A DNA stretch of 47,602 nt, from the NCBI GenBank assembly GCA_000998805.1, contig LCFC01000005.1, positions 1-47,602 on the forward strand, in the 5' to 3' direction. The position numbers were made by a program, and so were the translations under genes. Below the pieces are notes generated by a model. The model was not told the DNA's origin and did no database searches. It saw nothing but the letters and a program-made list of their open reading frames with translations. Origin of the DNA: Parcubacteria group bacterium GW2011_GWA2_43_11 (GTDB lineage: Bacteria > Patescibacteriota > Minisyncoccia > Phycocordibacterales > UBA12088). This document shows, in pieces, positions 35,201-43,404 of the stretch; positions within the stretch are counted from its first letter, which is position 1; every line of letters begins with the position of its first letter.

Positions 35201-38200
35201 TTCAAGGTTGATGTACAAACAGAAACTTCTGAATACATTGCAGAAGAAACTGCTAGATTGGAAGTGGATGCTCGTTACTACTTTGATATGCCTGTAGCGA
35301 ATGGCGAGCTTGAATACACGGTACTTGCACAAGACTATCACTTTGACCGCTACACAGATGAATATTTTTCATTTGGAAGTGACTGGTATAGTTGCTATTG
35401 GTGCGGATATGGTGATGAATTTATAACTCGATCTACGGTAACACTTGATGAAAATGGAAAGGCCTTCATAGATGTACCACTAACCTTTACTACTTATTTT
35501 GAAAAACCAGAAGAGACAGGTAGCAAACTCTTTACCGTCATAGCCAGAGTAACAGATGCAAACGGTAAGCAAATCACTGGTCAAAACACCGTTGTTGTTC
35601 ACAGAGGAGAATACTACCTCGGTATTAAAACAGACAAGTATGTTGCTATACAAGATGAACCACTCGGTGTACGTATAAAGAGTGTTGACGTACAAGGTGT
35701 GCCACAAGCGATTAAAAACCTATCCTTACAAGTCATACGTGTCGAATGGGTATCATATCGACGTCAGGAAGTCGATGGTGGATATTACTGGCATTCTGAA
35801 GAAAAGAAAACACCTATCGAAACACGCACGATACACACAAATGATTCTGGAGATGCAACAGATAACGTAGTATTTACACAACCCGGAGTCTACGAGCTCA
35901 TACTTACAGGTAAGGACAAAGATAGCAACCCTATACGCTCAATGACACAACTGTATGTATCAGGAAAAGGTACTACAGATGTTCGTCCTACCAACAATGA
36001 AGCCCTTACTGTAAAAACCAACAAACCAAGCTACTCGACCGGTGAAGAGGCTACTATTGTTTTTGAGTCACCCTACGCAGATGCGCGTGCACTCATCACT
36101 GTTGAACGAGGTGCTGTTTACGAGTACTGGATTCAGCGAATAACAAATTCTATTGGTACACAAAAGATACCTATACATAAAAACTATGCTCCATCTGTAT
36201 ATGCGAGTGTGCTCCTCCTAGGTCCTGGTCCTGAGGTAAAGTATGGAGCGACTGAGATTCGCACGGATGTTGCAGATCATGAACTTACTATCGACGTTGT
36301 TCCTAGCAAACAATCATATCTTCCGGGTGAAGAAGTGACACTCACCGTCAAAACTACTGATCATACAGGAGCATCCGTGTCTGCGGATGTATCACTCGCT
36401 ATCGTTGATATGTCGGTTCTTGCTCTCATGGGTAATCCTAAAAAAGATCCAATAAGTTTCTTTTATGGTAGTTTGCCACTTGGCATTTCTACTTCTCACA
36501 GTGCCAAAAATATGCTAATTGAACAAGAAATACCCACAGGCACCAAAGGGGGTGGAGGTGACAGTGAAGATCTTGAAACTCGCAAACGAGGAATATTTAA
36601 AGACACTGCATATTGGGAGGCAAGTGTCGTTACAAACGCGACAGGAGAAGCGACTGTGCGCTTTGTCTTGCCAGACAATCTCACGACATGGCAAATAGAG
36701 TCTCTCGGAGTAACTCAGGATACCAAGCTAGGAGTGTCTTATGAAGAATTTACAACAAAGAAAAATCTTATGGCTATTCCTCAGCGACCACGATTCGTCA
36801 TTCCTGGTGACGTCGTATGGCTTGGTATACAGGTTGCAAATAATACCAACGAAGACATTACAACGCTTGCACACATTGAGTCAGCTACACTTACTTTAAT
36901 TGATACGAAACCAAAATCTGTACACGTGAACGCAAACTCACAAAAAACAGTCTACTTTGCTACGCAAGCACCACAGAATATTACCAAAGGAAGTCATCTT
37001 GTTACCTTTTATGCTAAGAATGACGCTGTAAAAGACGTTGTAGAGCAACGTATACCTATTCTCGAAGACATGACCTATGAAGTGACGGCCACCGCAGGGA
37101 TGACAAAAGGTGGTTCGATATCTGAATCTATATATGTACCAGACTATGTTCTTGAAAACCAAGGTGAACTTATTGTGCGTGCTCAACCAACTCTTATCAC
37201 TTCATTATTTAGTGCTATTTCTGTTATGTCTCGCTATCCCTATGAATGCACAGAACAGATAGCAAGTAGACTTGCATCACTTGCGACGATACATCGAATG
37301 AGTAATCTCTATGACGAAGAGACACTGTCAAAAGTCACAAGCCAAGTTTTTGACGATCCATCGTACTCCGTGGATGACTCCATAGAGACTGATCTTACAG
37401 AACTTCTTGGTCGGCAAACAGGAGAAGGTGGATTTTCGTTCTATAGTGGTTCACCAGCAAGTATGCATCTTACTGTAGAAGTGATAACTGCACTTACAAC
37501 CCTCAAAGATGCAGGGTACACCGTACCTGATGAAGTTTTTAATCGTGCAGTAAAATATATTTTAGAAGCTTTTGCACAGAGTGGACAATATAATTCAAAT
37601 GATTTAGTTGCTCGAATAGCATATGCGTTATCTTCACCGTATGTATCAATTGAAGATAAGCAAGAAATTGCACCTAGAGTTATCGCTCTAGCCAATACTA
37701 CCTTAACGCTTGAACAGCTGTCGTCAACTGCCTTGGGATACCTTGCGGTAGCAACATACGAAGGTCCGTATCCCGACAACATTGCTGAAGCGTATTATTC
37801 AGCATTACAAAACAGACTTACCTTGGATGCTCGAGGAGCGTTTGTAACAAATGGGCCTAAAACTGAGTACGTCTGGTTTGAAAGTAATGAAAAAAATACA
37901 GTGTTACTTCTTCGAGCTATCACACAGAGAGGTGGAGAACATGTAGCACTTGATACTATGTTACGTTGGCTTATGGTAAGTAAACAAGCAGATGGTGGCT
38001 GGGGCTCAACCAACGCTACCTACATGGTTCTTGACACGATTCTACGTCTCGCAGAGAAACGAGAAGAGAATCGTTCGGCATATCTTCTTGAACTATTTAA
38101 AGACACAACTTCTGTTGCAACACATAGAGTCACACCCCAGTCACTTTTTGATTCATTATCATACACTTTTCCAATCTCAGAGTTCACTCGTGAAAAAATT

Positions 38201-38791
38201 CATCACATAACTATAAAAAAGTCTGAGGAATCGAAGCCAGAGACGGTGTACTACGACATGCAACTCAGGTATGCATTGCCCCCTGACTTGGTGCCTCCTC
38301 GTGATGAAGGATTTACTATTGAACGAACTCTTGTAAAACACGGTACGAGCGAAGCGATACAGAAAGCACATGTAGGAGATATTGTGACAGGAAAAATCGA
38401 AATTACCGTTCCGAGAATATCTCATGCAGTAAGTGTGGAAAGTTACATACCAGCTGGGTTTGAGTTAGTGAATTTCAAATTTGCTACAGAAGAATCTCGT
38501 GATTTGAGCTATGATGACAATGGAGAAGCTTATGAAGATATAGCAGAGGTTCCTTGGGATGACCCCGAGCCAGGGCAACGAAAGTGGCCAACAACGTATG
38601 AGGAAATGCGCGATGATAGAGTATTTACCTTTACAGAAGAAGTACAGCCGGGTACCTATGTGTATGAGTATACGCTTCGAGCTCTCATCCCTGGCACATA
38701 CCGTCACATGCCTGCAGTAGTACAAGAAATGTACACCCCAGAAGTGTATGGTCGTACCTACGGTAGCTCATTTACTATAGAACCTACGTAA
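32282..38791 (+). CDS. Giant thioester alpha-2-macroglobulin-like protein
   Basis: The product has 2169 residues. One N-terminal transmembrane anchor (about 60-80, YIFVGVILVLVVLTVARLVF) precedes a series of macroglobulin beta domains. LYTDRPIYRPGDTVQIKG marks the MG2-type region and a Gly-rich acidic loop (about 1420-1435) is a bait-region candidate. VRFVLPDNLTTWQIESLGV is the A2M core. The thioester motif is C1656-T-E-Q1659 (YECTEQIASR), followed by the helical TED with GEGGFSFYSG and ADGGWGSTNATY. It ends with a receptor-like domain. Bacterial A2Ms trap attacking proteases and are often paired with PbpC, which is encoded convergently next door. Here the protein is anchored by a helix instead of a lipid. 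Confidence 0.93.
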   Translation: MDESVENHSETVSNEGVVAPVVSHTFLNTLCSKLRSHVQLFRIRLNLFISYAKAHWRKKHYIFVGVILVLVVLTVARLVFDFGRDPLWLAYSGSYRLVPDSISQSAILPISIPEEAGHVTKEQVQFLPELQGDFIESNQEDILLFKPHELPQIGSFYNVALTYDEVTIDADFKVAEDPFVVSILPTSDTEVHEDTKVSVIFNRPMVPLSTRDELDKEVVPVKIEPDVAGVWKWKSTRLLQFIPDEDLQRATKYTVTVNEGFRSLDGVPVRGFTHSFTTRTLKHHPVAPMVRFSQPLEIAFNQNVDLERTAKEVTLTQNGEKKKVRIEYAKQEEKKKRGFLGLAFFGSEKEYDKSKILIRPREDTHGREGLWDFESTYNLEIKTMYPLEGDIPLEEQFTWSYTIPAVVSSVQAKSKRSSHVEPGFFDPQGTLAVYFQEPIDISKTNVTLHGLEEVLYGTVCKFDTDGAVIYKKDSQDCEEEEDKKQLLLRVNPSAYQPSQSNTLVFEKITSEDGYVLNAKPLEYSVTSFPSLQIHKTVPSDGSNGASLTDLTICSNTPLKRPESIRNALNTEGYIVFPNDLWRNSERITSDYRKPICSTGEFQTTIRYGLHPQTKYMLKLSLEDEFGSRTQRDLQFTTGSASSNYTRFYNLQKYYNVSVPGKSRLTYGVENLPYVQVHICKVSANNFLRILDEGTDSDNKPPTSICETVKEVTVDLPDTYWVNNYFHFDVADHFEDTRGHYVISFTHPNYKNEKGVQMFDRTLLSISNFTVGEKRLDWYTDEYTPLTRGAKVVGNNLYWVLHANSLEPVYGATVETFAGKNLFSTEKQTTNIEGIAQLPAHENTRGAVVTLGGDTAVVSAAMDTLAYNWNIGTQSATYLYTDRPIYRPGDTVQIKGIDRVGYDNTWSTANTYNATVEIIDSRNDTISKQTVPVSVYGTFNLSIELPKDAPLGRYSISTFQGYGWFDVEEYVGAPFKVDVQTETSEYIAEETARLEVDARYYFDMPVANGELEYTVLAQDYHFDRYTDEYFSFGSDWYSCYWCGYGDEFITRSTVTLDENGKAFIDVPLTFTTYFEKPEETGSKLFTVIARVTDANGKQITGQNTVVVHRGEYYLGIKTDKYVAIQDEPLGVRIKSVDVQGVPQAIKNLSLQVIRVEWVSYRRQEVDGGYYWHSEEKKTPIETRTIHTNDSGDATDNVVFTQPGVYELILTGKDKDSNPIRSMTQLYVSGKGTTDVRPTNNEALTVKTNKPSYSTGEEATIVFESPYADARALITVERGAVYEYWIQRITNSIGTQKIPIHKNYAPSVYASVLLLGPGPEVKYGATEIRTDVADHELTIDVVPSKQSYLPGEEVTLTVKTTDHTGASVSADVSLAIVDMSVLALMGNPKKDPISFFYGSLPLGISTSHSAKNMLIEQEIPTGTKGGGGDSEDLETRKRGIFKDTAYWEASVVTNATGEATVRFVLPDNLTTWQIESLGVTQDTKLGVSYEEFTTKKNLMAIPQRPRFVIPGDVVWLGIQVANNTNEDITTLAHIESATLTLIDTKPKSVHVNANSQKTVYFATQAPQNITKGSHLVTFYAKNDAVKDVVEQRIPILEDMTYEVTATAGMTKGGSISESIYVPDYVLENQGELIVRAQPTLITSLFSAISVMSRYPYECTEQIASRLASLATIHRMSNLYDEETLSKVTSQVFDDPSYSVDDSIETDLTELLGRQTGEGGFSFYSGSPASMHLTVEVITALTTLKDAGYTVPDEVFNRAVKYILEAFAQSGQYNSNDLVARIAYALSSPYVSIEDKQEIAPRVIALANTTLTLEQLSSTALGYLAVATYEGPYPDNIAEAYYSALQNRLTLDARGAFVTNGPKTEYVWFESNEKNTVLLLRAITQRGGEHVALDTMLRWLMVSKQADGGWGSTNATYMVLDTILRLAEKREENRSAYLLELFKDTTSVATHRVTPQSLFDSLSYTFPISEFTREKIHHITIKKSEESKPETVYYDMQLRYALPPDLVPPRDEGFTIERTLVKHGTSEAIQKAHVGDIVTGKIEITVPRISHAVSVESYIPAGFELVNFKFATEESRDLSYDDNGEAYEDIAEVPWDDPEPGQRKWPTTYEEMRDDRVFTFTEEVQPGTYVYEYTLRALIPGTYRHMPAVVQEMYTPEVYGRTYGSSFTIEPT

Positions 38792-38902
38792 ACGGATGCA
38801 GTTCTAGAAAAACGAACAAAATGGAATGAGCTGTACACGTCGTACAGTGAACGACATTTTGTGAAGTTTGACAACGAAGTGCGCCGTTTACGTAGGTTCT
38901 AT
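38777..38902. repeat. Inverted-repeat element A between A2M and PBP genes
   Basis: The ends 38777-38795 and 38884-38902 are exact 19-bp reverse complements. Inside are ACAAAATG/CATTTTGT (38816-38823 and 38855-38862) and CTGTAC/GTACAG around ACGTC (38831-38847), so the whole element can fold into one long hairpin. The left end encodes the last codons and stop of A2M. The terminal sequence ACCTACGTAAACGGAT resembles the end of element B (46830). It may work as a bidirectional terminator or be a miniature mobile element. Confidence 0.8.
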
Positions 38903-38903
38903 G

Positions 38904-40991
38904 CTATTTCGGAATCCTAGTCGGCTCACTAACAACCCTAACTTCTATTTGCTCATCCTGTGTAGCACTACTTGCGCTAATACTATACGTTCCTTCGTGC
39001 GTCGGATACCACGCATCACCCATGTGCTCTTTTCCATCTATTGACCACACAACGTCATCCCGTGCTGTGAGTGGTACACGCATACCCTCGGTAAATAAAA
39101 AAGTATCAAAATTGTGTGGAAAAAGAATCAAAGTGTTGCTTTCAAGTAATGATCTCGCTACTTCAACATTATCTGAAGCAAGACCCCAAGAATGCCCACG
39201 ATTGCTCGAAACAGGAACTACAGAAGAAAGATCTATGGGTGTTTTTTTGTCATAGGGTGTCGTGAACATAAGCTCCATAACATCATGCCATACCATACCA
39301 GCTCCTGCTGAACCTGAAACCATATTCATAGGGGTGTTTTTTACATTACCAATCCATACACCCACCGCGAAATCACCTGTGTATCCAACAGTCCAGCTGT
39401 CATGGTAGTCTCTTGAAGTTCCTGTTTTGACTCCATATCCTCCACGTGAGAGGTGTAAACTTCCCGTAATTCCGAATTGCTCCACCCCTGCAGTGCGATC
39501 TGTCAGGATGGCATTTATAAGGGCTACTTCGTCGGGATTTGCAATCACTGTATCCTCACGTAAAACAGAATGTGGTGGCGTGAAGTAATATGGATTACCA
39601 TCCTTCGTATGTGCTGAGACAAGACGTCGTAAGACTCCATGGTTTGCTAGGGCAGAAAACGAGTGTGTAAGTGTGACAAGATCTAGTTCCAACCCTCCTA
39701 GCGCAATACCATAGGCATACGAATCCCAAGATTGACGCGGAGAAAAACCCAAAACATTTTCAAGATACGCGTATGTATCAGGTAAGGTTATGAATCGTTG
39801 CACTTCTACCGTTGGTACGTTAAGACTATTCGCAAGTGACTCCTCAAGCGTAACCATACCTCGATATTTTCCATCATAGTTTTTTGGGTAGAGTGGAAAG
39901 CCTGTCTCTATTTCATATTTATACTCCCTATCCTCCACACGCGTATACGGACGAAGTCCTTTTGTGAAGCCGAGTAGATAAAGAAAAGGTTTAATAGTGC
40001 TTCCGATAGGTCGGGTCTCAAGTGCCATATTTATCCGCATTCCTTCAGTTTCAGTATCTGGAGCAGGTGATCCGACGAGAGCCAGTATCTCACCAGTGTG
40101 TACATCTACTACAGCAACGGCACCGTGTGTACTCCCATACTTCAGACCACGCTCAACATGGTCTGCAAGAATACTTCTGATACGTTCCGTAAGATCTACA
40201 TCTATTGTGGCCGTACATGACGTGCACCCCTCAAGTAAATCTGAAAGTTCAAGCCAAACACCACTATCATTTTTCGTTGCATTTGCTGTTTGTAGTGGCA
40301 TATGTGTACCGAGTGTATTTGCGAGCTCAAGTGCTTGTGCAAAATTTGTATCCGTGTGAGGTCGTGCACTATTTGGGTTTGAAAGTGCTGAGATAAGCTG
40401 GAGGATTTCATTCTCATTGAGCTCCGCGACTTGTTTACCAAAGTATGCGCGTGCTGCAGCAGGAAACCCTTGAATATTTCCACCCAAGGGAACGGTATTG
40501 AGGTACATCACCAGTATGTCATCTTTCGAATGGTAGAGCTCAAGTATACATGCAACACCAAGCTCATACAGTTTGTTAGTAAAGGTTCGTTCACTCGTGG
40601 TATGAAGTACTGTTTTCCCAAGTTGTTGTGTAATGGTACTGGCTCCTCCGTGAGGACTATTATTGAGATACTCAATCGCTACACGTATAAGACGAAATAT
40701 GTGCACGCCGGGATGATAGTAAAACCAGTCGTCTTCTTTGCGCAATACAAGAGAAGAAAGTTGCTTTGGAAATGTCGTAGCAAACATGCACACTTGTTCA
40801 TTCGGATTTAAATCTATGCGGATAACTTGTCCAGTTCTGTCGTACGTGACTTCCGAAGCCAGTAATGCATATTCACGCATGATTTTTTTATCAATCGAAT
40901 AAGAAATTAAGAACACGCTTAGTAGTACGCTCGAGAAAATAACACAAAAAAGCAGTATGCGTTTGCGAGACGCATTTCTTATCGATATCAT
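38904..40991 (-). CDS. pbpC: PbpC-type bifunctional penicillin-binding protein (class A PBP1C)
   Basis: The product has 695 residues. I choose the ATG at 40991 because a TATACT box ends 6 bases upstream and MISIRNASRKRI is a normal cytoplasmic start before the anchor helix (about 12-30). The glycosyltransferase domain has KEDDWFYYHPGVH with the catalytic glutamate and GASTITQQLGKT. The transpeptidase has the S-T-I-K motif (RPIGSTIKPF), SLN and KTGTS. A biPBP_C-like tail follows (SWGLASDN, IDGKEHMGDAW). It polymerises and cross-links peptidoglycan. Pairing with an A2M gene is a known bacterial association, here convergent. Confidence 0.92.
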   Translation of the reverse strand: MISIRNASRKRILLFCVIFSSVLLSVFLISYSIDKKIMREYALLASEVTYDRTGQVIRIDLNPNEQVCMFATTFPKQLSSLVLRKEDDWFYYHPGVHIFRLIRVAIEYLNNSPHGGASTITQQLGKTVLHTTSERTFTNKLYELGVACILELYHSKDDILVMYLNTVPLGGNIQGFPAAARAYFGKQVAELNENEILQLISALSNPNSARPHTDTNFAQALELANTLGTHMPLQTANATKNDSGVWLELSDLLEGCTSCTATIDVDLTERIRSILADHVERGLKYGSTHGAVAVVDVHTGEILALVGSPAPDTETEGMRINMALETRPIGSTIKPFLYLLGFTKGLRPYTRVEDREYKYEIETGFPLYPKNYDGKYRGMVTLEESLANSLNVPTVEVQRFITLPDTYAYLENVLGFSPRQSWDSYAYGIALGGLELDLVTLTHSFSALANHGVLRRLVSAHTKDGNPYYFTPPHSVLREDTVIANPDEVALINAILTDRTAGVEQFGITGSLHLSRGGYGVKTGTSRDYHDSWTVGYTGDFAVGVWIGNVKNTPMNMVSGSAGAGMVWHDVMELMFTTPYDKKTPIDLSSVVPVSSNRGHSWGLASDNVEVARSLLESNTLILFPHNFDTFLFTEGMRVPLTARDDVVWSIDGKEHMGDAWYPTHEGTYSISASSATQDEQIEVRVVSEPTRIPK

Positions 40992-40997
40992 GCATAA

Positions 40998-41003
40998 AGT
41001 ATA
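40998..41003 (-). promoter_or_regulatory. -10 box of the pbpC-like gene
   Basis: On the minus strand TATACT is followed by 6 bases and the ATG at 40991. It supports that start rather than the upstream in-frame ATG. Confidence 0.6.
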
Positions 41004-41057
41004 GCAGTTTATGTATATAATAGGATCTATAAAATAAATATATTCCAATACATTTCC

Positions 41058-41540
41058 ATGAAAGAAAAAATGCCAGAAGAAGAATTTTATAAATCACTCC
41101 CACGAAAGCGGATGGCGGCAGGTGTTTTGTTTTTCAATGACAAACAGGAAGTGCTTTTGGTAAAAATGAGCTACAAGGATGGATGGGGAATTCCAGGAGG
41201 AGTGATTGATGCGAACGAATCTCCACTACAAGGCGCGCTCCGCGAGGTGCAAGAAGAACTTAATCTTACTATTCCTACAGAAACACTCTCATTAGTGTGT
41301 CTTGCCTACTACCCTGGAAATGGACACATAACTGAATCACTGCAGTTTATGTTTTATGGGGGAGTACTGATAGAAGAGCAAATACAAAGCATTTCACTAC
41401 AAGAAGATGAGCTAACTGAGTGCCGGTTTTTTGAAAAGGATGAAGCTATTCCATTACTCTCAAACCAAAAGTTGGGTAATCGCGTCCGCCGGTCCTATGA
41501 AGCAATTGAGAATAACACATTTTATTATCTAGATAATTAA
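41058..41540 (+). CDS. Nudix hydrolase
   Basis: The product has 160 residues. The Nudix box is nearly perfect (GGVIDANESPLQGALREVQEELNL), differing only in Asn for the last Gly. WGIPGG precedes it and ECRFFEKDEAIPLL follows. Such enzymes hydrolyse nucleoside diphosphate-linked compounds with Mg2+. The substrate is unknown. It is divergent from the pbpC-like gene. Confidence 0.9.
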   Translation: MKEKMPEEEFYKSLPRKRMAAGVLFFNDKQEVLLVKMSYKDGWGIPGGVIDANESPLQGALREVQEELNLTIPTETLSLVCLAYYPGNGHITESLQFMFYGGVLIEEQIQSISLQEDELTECRFFEKDEAIPLLSNQKLGNRVRRSYEAIENNTFYYLDN

Positions 41541-41566
41541 TTCTAGTATTCTCACTAGTATTAGTT
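41535..41566. repeat. Imperfect ACTAGTAT-family inverted repeat
   Basis: AATTAATTCTAGT (41535-41547) pairs with ACTAGTATTAGTT (41554-41566) in 11 of 13 positions. It directly follows the Nudix stop. Confidence 0.6.
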
Positions 41567-41629
41567 ACGTAATTAAAAGTTTCTTAGTATCCTAATTCGT
41601 AAACTCTCGGCTTTTCCACTCCTTTACGG

Positions 41630-41635
41630 TATAAT
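41630..41635 (+). promoter_or_regulatory. lysS -10 box
   Basis: TATAAT is followed by 7 bases and the ATG at 41643, with no Shine-Dalgarno site. Confidence 0.6.
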
Positions 41636-41642
41636 CGAATCT

Positions 41643-43145
41643 ATGCAAACTGAACACACTACTGATGAAGAACGGAAACCTGAAGAGCGTGCTGACCGTA
41701 TCAAGAAACTGGAACTTATCAAGGAGCTTGGCATGGCACCGTATGCCAGCAAGTATGAAAGGACTCACACTATTACTGAGGCACGTAGTTTAGTGGTAGG
41801 AACTCCAAACGTCCGCATTGCCGGAAGAATCATCCTTTCGAGAAATATGGGAAAGATGGGTTTTTGTCAATTACAGGACTTTTCAGGAAAGATACAGCTC
41901 GTGCTCAAGGTTGGTGAAGTTGACCAAGAAACATACAAAAACTTTTTTGCGATTCTCAGTATCGGAGACTTTGTGGGTGTTGAGGGTGAAATTTTTACAA
42001 CACAAAAGGGTGAGCTGTCCGTATTGGTAAAGTCATTCACATTTCTGAGCAAAGCACTTCGAGCACTTCCAGAGAAATGGCACGGGCTTAAAGATATAGA
42101 AACGATGTACCGCAAACGATATCTCGATCTCATTACTAACAAAGAAACTTTTGATCGTTTTAAATTCAGAAGTGATTTTATCTGGGAACTCAGGAAATTT
42201 TATGTGGAAAACGGTTTTCTGGAAATAGACACTCCAGTGCTTTCAAACACAGCATCAGGTGCACTTGCCAAGCCTTTTACAACACACTACAACGCTCTTG
42301 ATCTTGATGTATACCTACGCATAGCACCTGAACTTTTCCTCAAGGAAGCTATCGTCGGTGGTTTTGACAGGATATTTGAGGTAGCCCGCGTATTCCGCAA
42401 CGAAGGTATGGACTCAAGTCATCTGCAGGAATTTACGATGATAGAACATTATGCAGCCTACTGGGATTTTGAAGACAACATGCGGTTTACGGAGAAGATG
42501 TTGACTGAAGTAATACAAAAACTGAAGGGGAATCTTGTAATGCAGATATACAACAAAGACGAGGAGCTGGTAGATGTTGATTTTAGTGGACCATGGCAGA
42601 GAGTGTCTTTCCGAGAGCTCTTACTTCAAGATTGTAATATTGATATTGACGCATTTCCTACAGCAGAAGACTTACGAGAGGAGATTAAAAAGAAAGGTAT
42701 TAACATCGTGGATATTGAAAAGCTAGGTAGAGGCAATCTTATTGACTCACTCTACAAGAAAGTGTCACGACCCAAGTTGGTGAAACCTGTGTTTTTAATA
42801 AACCACCCCCTAGACCTTTCCCCCCTCGCACGCAAGAATGACACTAACCCACTCATAGTTGATCGCTTCCAGCTTGTCATAAACGGTTGGGAAATACTTA
42901 ATGCATATAGCGAGCTTATTGATCCTATCGACCAAAACGAACGATTTGATTTTCAGACTAAAGCAAAACTTGGCGGGGACGAAGATGCGATGACTAAGGA
43001 TGATGATTACGTAGAGGCTATGGAGTATGGTATGCCCCCAATCTCCGGGTGGGGAATGGGGCTTGAGAGGATAGTAGCACTTCTTACACAACAAAAAAAT
43101 CTTCGCGATGTGGTCATGTTTCCACTTTTGAGGCCAAAAGATTGA
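41643..43145 (+). CDS. lysS: Lysyl-tRNA synthetase, class II
   Basis: The product has 500 residues, the normal length. An OB-fold anticodon-binding domain comes first (VRIAGRIILSRNMGKMGFCQLQDFSGKIQLVLK). The catalytic domain has YLRIAPELFLKEAIVGGFDRIFEVARVFRNEGMD as motif 2 and GWGMGLERIVALL as motif 3. It charges tRNA-Lys. A second aminoacyl-tRNA synthetase, serS, is at the other end of the window. Confidence 0.97.
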   Translation: MQTEHTTDEERKPEERADRIKKLELIKELGMAPYASKYERTHTITEARSLVVGTPNVRIAGRIILSRNMGKMGFCQLQDFSGKIQLVLKVGEVDQETYKNFFAILSIGDFVGVEGEIFTTQKGELSVLVKSFTFLSKALRALPEKWHGLKDIETMYRKRYLDLITNKETFDRFKFRSDFIWELRKFYVENGFLEIDTPVLSNTASGALAKPFTTHYNALDLDVYLRIAPELFLKEAIVGGFDRIFEVARVFRNEGMDSSHLQEFTMIEHYAAYWDFEDNMRFTEKMLTEVIQKLKGNLVMQIYNKDEELVDVDFSGPWQRVSFRELLLQDCNIDIDAFPTAEDLREEIKKKGINIVDIEKLGRGNLIDSLYKKVSRPKLVKPVFLINHPLDLSPLARKNDTNPLIVDRFQLVINGWEILNAYSELIDPIDQNERFDFQTKAKLGGDEDAMTKDDDYVEAMEYGMPPISGWGMGLERIVALLTQQKNLRDVVMFPLLRPKD

Positions 43146-43148
43146 TGA

Positions 43149-43342
43149 GTTAAAAGTTAAATGTTGAAAGTTTAAAGTTCTTGCCACGCTGTGGCGGAGC
43201 GGGTATCGCTCTGAGAGGTAAGTTTTGAGTCAACGAAGTAAATACTAAAATTAATTTTAGTATTTTAAGATTTATGCTCTCAGCCATCTACCTAGCGAAG
43301 TCTGTGTTTTTGACTTTCAACATTTAACTTTTAACTTTCAAC
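43149..43342. repeat. Heptamer-bounded inverted-repeat element with central palindrome
   Basis: On the left 43149-43179 is a run of four GTTNAAN heptamers plus GTT. On the right 43315-43342 holds four heptamers in the opposite orientation. The three-heptamer cores 43149-43169 and 43315-43335 are exact reverse complements. Between them are GCCAC-GCT-GTGGC (43183-43195) and a perfect 26-bp palindrome (43240-43265, AAATACTAAAATT arms). No coding sequence is present. Confidence 0.75.
43180..43199. repeat. GC-rich hairpin motif shared with 31418-31437
   Basis: This 20-base segment contains GCCAC-GCT-GTGGC and is 18/20 identical to the one after glmS. Confidence 0.55.
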
Positions 43343-43391
43343 TCATAAATTGCCACTTATTTCAGAATTTAAGTCAATAACAAGATACTGG

Positions 43392-43397
43392 TATACT
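43392..43397 (+). promoter_or_regulatory. -10 box of the MBL-fold gene
   Basis: TATACT is followed by 7 bases and the ATG at 43405. Confidence 0.6.
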
Positions 43398-43404
43398 ATT
43401 CAAC

